This document shows, piece after piece, positions 1 to 5,503 of a stretch of 5,503 nt of DNA. The notes under the pieces are model-generated. The model was not told the DNA's origin, did no database searches, and was given only the letters and a program-made list of their open reading frames with translations. The stretch is from Candidatus Nanopelagicales bacterium (GTDB taxonomy: Bacteria > Actinomycetota > Actinomycetes > S36-B12 > UBA10799). Numbering within the stretch: the first letter of the stretch is position 1; every line of letters starts with the position of its first letter. The position numbers were made by a program, and so were the translations under genes. Location of the stretch: assembly GCA_030699055.1 (NCBI GenBank), contig JAUYKX010000021.1, forward strand, positions 1-5,503, in the 5' to 3' direction.

Positions 1-2654
1 ACCTCATCGAAGAAGTGGATGCTGGCCGGATCGCCGCCGTGCTCGCCACAGACGCCCAGATGCAGGTCGGGCCGCACGGCCCGGCCCTCCTCGGCCGCGA
101 TTCGAATCAGCCGACCCACACCCTCGGTGTCCAGCGACTCGAACGGTGAGACCCGGAACACGCCTCGGCGCAGGTAGAGGCTGAAGAAGTTTGCCTCCGC
201 ATCGTCGCGGCTGAAGCCCCAGGTGGTCTGGGTCAGGTCGTTGGTGCCGAAGGAGAAGAACTCCGCGTCCCGCGCGATCCGACCGGCGGTCAACGCGGCC
301 CGCGGCAACTCGATCATGGTTCCGAACGGGAAGGTGACCTCATGGCCCTTTTCGGCCGAAATCTCCGCGAGCAGTTTGCGGGCGTCATCGATTACCAACT
401 CGAGTTCCTGGGCGGCACCGACCAACGGGATCATGATCTCTGCGCGTGGATCACCACCCTCCGCTTTCCGAATAGCCGTGGCCTCGGCGATCGCCCGCAC
501 CTGCAGCGAGAACAGTCCCGGCAGGATCAACCCCAGCCGCACGCCACGCAGGCCCAGCATCGGGTTCTGCTCGTGCATCCGCTTCACGGCTTCCAAGAGC
601 TCCAGGTGCTCGGGTGTCGTCCCACCGTCGTCTTCCTCGTGGGCGATTTCAACCGACAACTCGGTCAAGTCCGGCAGGAACTCGTGCAGCGGTGGGTCGA
701 GCAATCGGATCGTGACTGATTGACCGTCCATCGCCCGGAGGATTCCCACGAAGTCGTCGCGTTGCAGGGGTAGCAGTTGGTCCAGGGCGGCTCGCTGATC
801 TTCTTCGCCGCGAGCCAGGATCATCCGCTGGATGATTGCTTTTCTATCGCCGAGGAACATGTGTTCGGTGCGGCACAGGCCGACACCTTCGGCGCCCATC
901 CGGCGGCCGCGAGCCGCATCGTCGGGTGTGTCGGCATTAGCCCGGACCCCCAGGCGGCGCTTCTCGTCGGCGTGACGCATGATCCGGTCGACTGCTTGGA
1001 CCAGTTCGACCGTCTCCTGGTTGACGCCCTCCAGCGCGGCGTCCAGTCCGCGATCGAAGTAGTTGACCACTGCCGACGGCATGACCGGGACGGCTCCCAG
1101 GAACACCTCGCCGGTGGTGCCGTCAATGCTGACCACGTCGCCGTCGCTGAGGGTGCGACCGTCCGGAAGAGTGACCGTCTTGGCCTCGGTGTCGATCGAC
1201 AATTCCTCGGCACCGCAAACGGCGGTCTTGCCCATCCCCCGAGCCACGACGGCGGCGTGCGAGGTCTTGCCGCCGCGAGAGGTAAGCACGCCTCGGGCGG
1301 CGACCATCCCGGCTAGATCGTCCGGGTTCGTCTCGTTGCGCAGCAGGATCACGTCCGTTCCGGATTCGGCGCGAGCCACCGCCTCCGGTGTGCTGAAAGC
1401 GATCTCGCCGACGGCCGCTCCGGGTGAGGCGTTCATACCCTTGGTCAACAGGGTCAGTTCACCGCTCCGGTCGAATTGCGGGAACATCAGTTGGGCGAGC
1501 TGAGCCCCGTTTACCCGCCGCACCGCCTCATCCATGTCGATCACGCCCTCGTCGACCAACTGAATGGCGATCTTGAAAGCAGCCCCGGCCGTGCGCTTGC
1601 CCACCCTGGTTTGGAGCATCCACAGCTTGCACTTTTCCACGGTGAACTCGATGTCGCACAGGTCGCGGTAGTGCTCCTCCAGGCGACGCATGATGTCGAG
1701 CAGTTCCTGGTAGCTCTTGGGGTCGGTCTCGCCGAGAGCCGAAAGCGGCAGCGTGTTGCGGATCCCGGCCACGACGTCTTCGCCCTGGGCATCGGGTAGG
1801 TAGTCGCCGTAAATTCCGCGGGCGCCGGAGCCGGGGTCGCGGGTGAAGGCCACACCGGTTCCCGATCCTTCTCCGACGTTGCCGAAAACCATCATCTGGA
1901 CGTTGACGGCGGTCCCCAGGTCGTCCGGGATCATTTCCTGCCGACGGTACAGCCGCGCCCGGTCGGTGTTCCACGAATGGAAGACGGCGTGAACCGCCAT
2001 GTTCAGCTGGGTTCGCGGATCTTGCGGGAAGTCCTTGCCGGTCGCTTCCCGCACTATTGCGCGGTACTGGTCAACGAGGGTGCGCAGATGGTCGACCGGG
2101 ATGTCGATGTCAGCCACCGCACCGGAGGCCTCCTTGGCGCCCTCGAGGGCGGCATCGAACAGCGACCCGTCGATCCCCAGCACTGTCTTGCCGAACATCT
2201 GCATCAGGCGCCGGTAGGAATCCCAGGCGAAGTGTTCGTCGTCGGCCTGGCGGGCGAGACCCGAGACGGTGTTGTCGTTCAGCCCGATGTCCAGAACGGT
2301 GTCCATCATTCCGGGCATCGAGAACTTGGCTCCCGAACGCACCGACACCAGGAGTGGATTAGCGGCATCGCCCAGCTTTCGCCCGGCACGCTCTTCGAGG
2401 CCGGCCAACGCCGAGTCGATCTGAGCTTGCAGTACCGCCGGTTCCGTGCCGGTGCGTAGGTACTCCTGGCAGGCCTCGGTCGTGATCGTGAAACCAGGGG
2501 GAACTGGAATGCCCAACCGGGTCATCTCGGCCAGGTTCGCGCCCTTCCCACCCAATAGATCTTTCAGATCCTTGCTGCCCTCGCTGAAGGCATAGACAAA
2601 CTTGCCCTTGATCGACTCGGGGGTGTCCGCTGCTGGGGTATCAGTAGTCATCAT
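1..2654 (-). CDS. ppdK: Pyruvate phosphate dikinase, C-terminus cut by the window edge
   Basis: Interconverts pyruvate + ATP + Pi and phosphoenolpyruvate + AMP + PPi in the cytosol, through phospho-histidine and phosphoryl-enzyme steps. The visible 884 codons read without a stop or frameshift. The N-terminal ATP-grasp part has GGKGANLAEM (Lys37), LLVSVRSGAKFSMPGMMDT (Arg106) and DIEF...LQTR (Glu336, Gln348), matching ATP-site residues of the Clostridium symbiosum enzyme. The swivelling phosphohistidine domain carries SRGGKTSHAAVVARGMGK, with catalytic His466 and the neighbouring Thr464 that is the regulatory site in plants. The C-terminal PEP/pyruvate TIM barrel has GLRGVRLGL, FGTNDLTQTTWGFSRDD and GVCGEHGGDP (catalytic Cys869). 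The family usually continues about 40 residues past this Cys, so about 25 are missing. Two ATG codons lie in tandem (2654 and 2651); a weak GGATGG ribosome site suits either. It is divergent from the envelope genes, and no PPDK regulatory protein gene is in view. Confidence 0.97.
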   Translation of the reverse strand, partial: MMTTDTPAADTPESIKGKFVYAFSEGSKDLKDLLGGKGANLAEMTRLGIPVPPGFTITTEACQEYLRTGTEPAVLQAQIDSALAGLEERAGRKLGDAANPLLVSVRSGAKFSMPGMMDTVLDIGLNDNTVSGLARQADDEHFAWDSYRRLMQMFGKTVLGIDGSLFDAALEGAKEASGAVADIDIPVDHLRTLVDQYRAIVREATGKDFPQDPRTQLNMAVHAVFHSWNTDRARLYRRQEMIPDDLGTAVNVQMMVFGNVGEGSGTGVAFTRDPGSGARGIYGDYLPDAQGEDVVAGIRNTLPLSALGETDPKSYQELLDIMRRLEEHYRDLCDIEFTVEKCKLWMLQTRVGKRTAGAAFKIAIQLVDEGVIDMDEAVRRVNGAQLAQLMFPQFDRSGELTLLTKGMNASPGAAVGEIAFSTPEAVARAESGTDVILLRNETNPDDLAGMVAARGVLTSRGGKTSHAAVVARGMGKTAVCGAEELSIDTEAKTVTLPDGRTLSDGDVVSIDGTTGEVFLGAVPVMPSAVVNYFDRGLDAALEGVNQETVELVQAVDRIMRHADEKRRLGVRANADTPDDAARGRRMGAEGVGLCRTEHMFLGDRKAIIQRMILARGEEDQRAALDQLLPLQRDDFVGILRAMDGQSVTIRLLDPPLHEFLPDLTELSVEIAHEEDDGGTTPEHLELLEAVKRMHEQNPMLGLRGVRLGLILPGLFSLQVRAIAEATAIRKAEGGDPRAEIMIPLVGAAQELELVIDDARKLLAEISAEKGHEVTFPFGTMIELPRAALTAGRIARDAEFFSFGTNDLTQTTWGFSRDDAEANFFSLYLRRGVFRVSPFESLDTEGVGRLIRIAAEEGRAVRPDLHLGVCGEHGGDPASIHFFDE

Positions 2655-2663
2655 TTTCCATCC

Positions 2664-2680
2664 GGTAGGTCGGTCGGTCG
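2664..2680. repeat. Short GGTC tandem repeat before the ppdK start
   Basis: The plus strand reads GGTA followed by three copies of GGTC and a further G, ending about ten bases from the ppdK start codon. On the ppdK strand this is GACC repeated in the presumed 5' leader, immediately upstream of the weak ribosome site. Four-base tandem repeats can vary in copy number, but three copies are too few to infer phase variation. Confidence 0.5.
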
Positions 2681-2739
2681 CGGCTCATGGTGGCAAAGTC
2701 CGCTCCGGGATGCCGGACGAGTCACCACCCCGGCGCATT

Positions 2740-2773
2740 CAAATCGATGACGGCATCAGGAACGGTCGATTTG
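2740..2773. promoter_or_regulatory. Perfect inverted repeat CAAATCGA-N18-TCGATTTG, possible operator
   Basis: The left arm, CAAATCGA at 2740-2747, and the right arm, TCGATTTG at 2766-2773, are exact reverse complements separated by 18 bases. The arms are A/T-rich in otherwise G/C-rich DNA, and the site lies in the divergent gap, 29-62 bases before the NlpC/P60 start and 86-119 bases before the ppdK start. That suits a binding site for a dimeric regulator or a stem-loop in the leader of the rightward transcript. No regulator gene is in the window, so its identity is unknown, and a chance palindrome remains possible. Confidence 0.45.
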
Positions 2774-2789
2774 TGCCGATACAGGTCCC

Positions 2790-2797
2790 GGTGAGGG
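2790..2797 (+). promoter_or_regulatory. Ribosome binding site of the NlpC/P60 gene
   Basis: The purine-rich GGTGAGGG sits four bases before the ATG at 2802, with its GAGG core five bases away. This is a good Shine-Dalgarno match and supports that start. No nearby in-frame alternative has a comparable site. Confidence 0.7.
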
Positions 2798-2801
2798 AAA
2801 G

Positions 2802-3926
2802 ATGACCAGACAGCGACGGACCGGTCACGGCAACCGATGGCGGCAGGCCGTGGCGGCGCTGGCCGCTGCCGCGATGTTGACGGGGTTGGCGGTTGATGCG
2901 GGCGCTGTCGCGCTTGATGCTGTCAGTTTGCGCGATCAGCTCGCTGCCGCCCAGGCCCAGTACCAGACGGCGCAACAGCAACAGGTCGACGCCGACGTGC
3001 GGCTCGCGTTCCTGGCTCGTGAGCTGGCTCAGCAACAGGCCGCCGCCGAGACCGCCCAGCGGCAAATCGAGCGCTACGCGCGGTGGGCCTACATCGCGGC
3101 GCGGGACGCGGAGGTGGCCAACGTTTTGATCAAGTTGGCTGCCGGGGATCAGGAGAGCCTGGCTGAGGCACAGATCCTGCTCGCTTCGGTGGGCAACGTC
3201 CAGGCCCGGGAGCTGCGGGAGGCGGTCGCGGTGCTTCAGCGCACTAACCAGCTTCGAGCGGAGATGGAGCAGGCCCGGGCGACAGCGACGAATGCCATGA
3301 CAGAGGCGCAGCGGATCGGCGACGAGGCTGTCGCTCGGCTTGAGGAGTTGGCCGCCATCATCGGGCCGGAACCGCTGGCACCGACGACTACCCCGATGAC
3401 GTGCCCGAAAGTGGCGCCGCCGGGTTCGCTCACCGACGGGGCCGAGCAGATCGGTGTCCGTCGGCTGTGCCGCATGTCGGTCAAGCAGGCCCGCTCGCCT
3501 GCCGCCGCCCGGGCCATCGTGTGGGCGTTCAACCACCTGGGAGTTCCGTACTCGATGACCTGGACCCCGGTCGACGATGAGCTCTTTCCCACCTTTCATT
3601 GCGCCAACTTCATCGCCCGGGCCTACTACTGGGGCGCGCGAATCAGCGCCTTCCTGACGCTGCCCTGGACGCCCGCCTATGCGAACCCACCGGCTTTCAT
3701 CCAACCGGTTCAGGGGCCCCCGCAGTCGGGCGACATCAACATCATGTGGCGCGGCGAAGGGGGCATCGCGGCGAGCGGCGGGGCTGCCGGACACGCGCAA
3801 CTTCTGATCGCGGACGGGTGGGTGATTCAGTCCGGCGGAATCGCGGGTCACACGAACGTCGCCCGATACCCCAACGGTTGGCCCGACTGGCAGGAGGTTC
3901 AGTTCGCGGTGAATGCCGTAGCCTGA
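2802..3926 (+). CDS. Secreted coiled-coil NlpC/P60-family peptidase (putative peptidoglycan hydrolase)
   Basis: Probably an exported cell-wall endopeptidase of 374 aa, with the general layout of actinobacterial RipA/RipC-type proteins. Residues 1-37 form a Sec signal peptide: a basic start (RQRR...R), an Ala/Leu-rich core and likely cleavage near AGAVA. There is no lipobox Cys, so it is not a lipoprotein. Residues about 40-188 are Ala/Gln/Glu-rich amphipathic helix, probably coiled coil. A Pro/Thr linker follows, containing Cys201 and Cys223, which could form a disulfide. The NlpC/P60-like domain spans about 228-374: ARAIVWAFNHLGVPYS, then FHCANFIARAYYWG with the presumed nucleophile Cys267, SGDINIMW (Gly310-Asp311), and GHAQLLIADGWVIQSGG with His331. 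Gln343, twelve residues after His331, falls where the third polar active-site residue belongs. The usual DCSG reads HCAN here, so activity is likely but not certain. It is followed by the lnt-like gene after 40 bases, probably in one operon. Confidence 0.85.
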   Translation: MTRQRRTGHGNRWRQAVAALAAAAMLTGLAVDAGAVALDAVSLRDQLAAAQAQYQTAQQQQVDADVRLAFLARELAQQQAAAETAQRQIERYARWAYIAARDAEVANVLIKLAAGDQESLAEAQILLASVGNVQARELREAVAVLQRTNQLRAEMEQARATATNAMTEAQRIGDEAVARLEELAAIIGPEPLAPTTTPMTCPKVAPPGSLTDGAEQIGVRRLCRMSVKQARSPAAARAIVWAFNHLGVPYSMTWTPVDDELFPTFHCANFIARAYYWGARISAFLTLPWTPAYANPPAFIQPVQGPPQSGDINIMWRGEGGIAASGGAAGHAQLLIADGWVIQSGGIAGHTNVARYPNGWPDWQEVQFAVNAVA

Positions 3927-3952
3927 CCGCGCAACCGCCCTCCAGAGCCGAC

Positions 3953-3960
3953 CAGAGGGG
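3953..3960 (+). promoter_or_regulatory. Ribosome binding site supporting the GTG start of lnt
   Basis: The purine-rich run CAGAGGGG ends six bases before the GTG at 3967, a suitable Shine-Dalgarno distance. The next in-frame candidate start, GTG at 4006, has no such site, which decides for 3967. Confidence 0.55.
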
Positions 3961-3966
3961 CCCACT

Positions 3967-5503
3967 GTGACACCACCTGAGGCGACCACGACCGCAACCA
4001 CACCAGTGGCCAACGAGGCACCGAGCGGGCCGGTCACCAGCAGGAAACGCACACTATTGGGCCTGGTCCTGTCGGCGTTGAGCGGCTTGATGCTGTTCGT
4101 CATGTGCGACGGCCACGGCTCGCTGTGGCCCTTGGTGATCGTGGCATTCGTGCCGATGTACGTCGCCCAGTACCGGCTGTTGTCCCGCCGGATGTCGGGC
4201 CTGGCGGTCGGAATCGCGTTTTTCGGATACTGGCTCTCGCTCTTCACGTACAGCGGAAGTCTGGCGACCTATGTGGGCGGGCCAGTGGGCGGCGCCCTGA
4301 TCATCCTTGTCGTTTCCATCATCTTCTCGATACCGATGTGGATCTTCGGTATCTTCGAGCGGCCATTCGCCGAGCGCACCCGCTACAAGTGGTTGATAGT
4401 TCAACTACCCTTGTTTTGGGTGGCACTGGAGACGGTGTTCGGGAGCAACCTGCTGTTCGGTGACAACTACTGGCTCGCCTACCGGTTGGCGCCTGCTCCT
4501 TCGTTGGCTCAGCCGGTCAGCATTCTGAGCACCCCGGCCCTTAGCTTCTTGTTGATCATGTTCAACGCGGGAGTCGCGCTGCTGATCTTCAAGTGGATCG
4601 ACCGACGGTGGTCGGGTCTGGCTACGGTGGCAATTCCGGCCCGGACCGTCAAGTGGTCGTCGATCATCGCCTTCGGCGTGACCATCGTCTGGATCGGATC
4701 CAGCCTGGCCATCTACTGGCAGGTGAATAGTCAACTTGGGCCGCAGGTTCGGGTGGCGGCGGCGCAGACGGGCAACGAGAACCGCAGCCCGATGGGGGAA
4801 AGGGCCGAGCAGGGCACGCCCGGTGAGATCGCCCGAAACCAGCGGCTGCGCACCCAGCTAGAGCGAATGACCAGAAGCGCGGTGACTCAGGGTGCTCAGC
4901 TAGTCGTGTGGCCGGAGGAGATCCTGGAATACGACGTGACGACCCAAGAAGGTCACTGGGTGGGGGAGCTGGCCAAGAGCACCAACACCACGATCGTGGC
5001 CGGCTACAAGCCGTTGTCGCCCAGTGAAGCGTCACCGAACATGGCGGCCGCGTGGTTGCCCTCCGGTGAAATTCTCACGCCCCCTTACTACAAGATCCAC
5101 CCGGTGGTTCTTGAAGGAGAGAAATTCAAGACCCCTCACTTGTTCCCGACGTACGAGACTCCTGTCGGTCAGCTCGGGTTGCTGATCTGTTTCGACCACG
5201 ACTTCCCCAACAGTTCGGCCCGACTCGACACTCTCGGCGGTGCCGACATCCTGGCGGTACCGGCGATCGACTTCGCGTCGATCAGGGATCTGCGCTGGCA
5301 GACCCTGACTTTCCGTGCGATCGAGAACCGAGTACCCCTGATCAAGGCCGATGTGGCCTGGGACAGCGCGATCGTCAACGCCAATGGCGACCTGGCAAAA
5401 AGGGTGGCGATTGCCGACGTCGACGGCGCCGAGGCGTTGCTGGTGACGGATGTCAACCGGGGCCCCCGAAATTCGATCTTCACGGTGACCGGCGGCTACG
5501 CAT
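3967..5503 (+). CDS. lnt: Apolipoprotein N-acyltransferase (Lnt)-family membrane protein, 3' end cut by the window edge
   Basis: Lnt transfers an acyl chain from a phospholipid to the N-terminal Cys of lipoproteins at the outer face of the cytoplasmic membrane. The visible 512 codons are open. Residues 1-28 are a Thr/Pro/Ala-rich leader ending in RKR. Hydrophobic segments lie near 29-47, 53-71, 78-96, 109-130, 141-160, 192-211 and 229-250. The stretch around FWVALETVF, YWLAYRLAP and LAQPVSILSTPALSFLL resembles the Lnt membrane domain. A nitrilase (CN_hydrolase) domain begins near 259 (PQVRVAAAQTGNEN). Its Glu-Lys-Cys triad is Glu317 (WPEE), Lys376 (YYKIHP) and Cys408 (LLICFDHDFP), followed by FRAIENRVPLIKAD. 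Departures from E. coli Lnt are ICFD instead of ICYE, only 32 residues between Lys and Cys against about 52, and no clear NDAWFG motif. It could therefore be an Lnt paralogue with another amide-forming or hydrolysing role. It lies 40 bases after the NlpC/P60 gene, so the two are probably co-transcribed. Confidence 0.88.
   Translation, partial: MTPPEATTTATTPVANEAPSGPVTSRKRTLLGLVLSALSGLMLFVMCDGHGSLWPLVIVAFVPMYVAQYRLLSRRMSGLAVGIAFFGYWLSLFTYSGSLATYVGGPVGGALIILVVSIIFSIPMWIFGIFERPFAERTRYKWLIVQLPLFWVALETVFGSNLLFGDNYWLAYRLAPAPSLAQPVSILSTPALSFLLIMFNAGVALLIFKWIDRRWSGLATVAIPARTVKWSSIIAFGVTIVWIGSSLAIYWQVNSQLGPQVRVAAAQTGNENRSPMGERAEQGTPGEIARNQRLRTQLERMTRSAVTQGAQLVVWPEEILEYDVTTQEGHWVGELAKSTNTTIVAGYKPLSPSEASPNMAAAWLPSGEILTPPYYKIHPVVLEGEKFKTPHLFPTYETPVGQLGLLICFDHDFPNSSARLDTLGGADILAVPAIDFASIRDLRWQTLTFRAIENRVPLIKADVAWDSAIVNANGDLAKRVAIADVDGAEALLVTDVNRGPRNSIFTVTGGYA

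Larger units (their letters stand above)
2655..2801. promoter_or_regulatory. Divergent intergenic region between ppdK and the NlpC/P60 gene
   Basis: This 147-base gap must hold the promoters of both divergent genes unless either is transcribed from further away. I could not pick out a convincing -35/-10 pair on either strand, which is common for high-GC bacteria. It contains the 8-bp inverted repeat at 2740-2773, a weaker GC-rich inverted repeat (GCCGG at 2712-2716 with CCGGC at 2730-2734) and a GGTC tandem repeat next to the ppdK start. The regulatory role is inferred from position. Confidence 0.6.

Noticed and set aside
223..2459. Several plus-strand open frames of 70-180 codons opposite ppdK
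   Set aside because: All lie antisense to a continuous ppdK frame with every catalytic motif in place. Their translations are Arg/Ser/Ala-rich low complexity with no family resemblance.
2712..2734. Inverted repeat GCCGG...CCGGC in the divergent gap
   Set aside because: Five G/C pairs are expected often by chance in this base composition. It is mentioned within the intergenic entry but not called as a separate site.
2602..2805. A 67-codon plus-strand frame across the ppdK start and the divergent gap
   Set aside because: It begins inside ppdK antisense, has no ribosome site or domain, and its stop overlaps the start of the NlpC/P60 gene only by chance. It would also run through the palindrome.
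3935..3961. Possible hairpin CCCTC...GAGGG between the NlpC/P60 and lnt genes
   Set aside because: The arms are only five bases, the loop is long and there is no T-run. The right arm is also the ribosome site of lnt, so it is unlikely to be a terminator.
2739..4247. A 502-codon open frame on the minus strand, antisense to the NlpC/P60 gene and the start of lnt
   Set aside because: It mirrors the codon bias of the plus-strand genes, is rich in Arg/Gly/Leu without any recognisable domain, and covers a gene with clear signal peptide and catalytic motifs. It is a high-GC shadow frame.
4405..5483. Minus-strand open frames opposite lnt
   Set aside because: They oppose a frame with membrane segments and a full Glu-Lys-Cys triad, and their translations show no domain.

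Overview
The window looks like the chromosome of a high-GC Gram-positive bacterium, most likely an actinobacterium. The signs are strongly G/C-biased third codon positions, a GTG start, an actinobacterial-style pyruvate phosphate dikinase, and a secreted coiled-coil NlpC/P60 protein beside an Lnt-family protein. This placement is inference; the window holds no rRNA or other taxonomic marker.

Layout: there are three protein-coding genes, two of them cut by the window edges. The minus strand from base 2654 to the left edge is pyruvate phosphate dikinase (ppdK), open throughout, with about its last 25 codons and its stop outside. A divergent intergenic gap of 147 bases (2655-2801) holds a perfect 8-bp inverted repeat with an 18-base spacer and a short GGTC tandem repeat. 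Rightward from 2802 comes a complete gene for a secreted, coiled-coil NlpC/P60-type peptidase (374 aa). It is followed after 40 bases by an apolipoprotein N-acyltransferase (Lnt)-family membrane protein starting with GTG at 3967 and running off the right edge.

The ppdK gene belongs to central carbon metabolism (pyruvate/PEP interconversion). The two rightward genes are envelope genes and probably one transcription unit: a cell-wall hydrolase candidate and a membrane enzyme that would N-acylate lipoproteins. The hydrolase has no lipobox, so it is not itself a plausible Lnt substrate. No mobile element, CRISPR array, tRNA, rRNA or convincing terminator was seen. The unusual points are departures from consensus in the active-site motifs of both envelope proteins and the operator-like palindrome in the divergent gap. 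I do not see a clearly new multi-gene system here.
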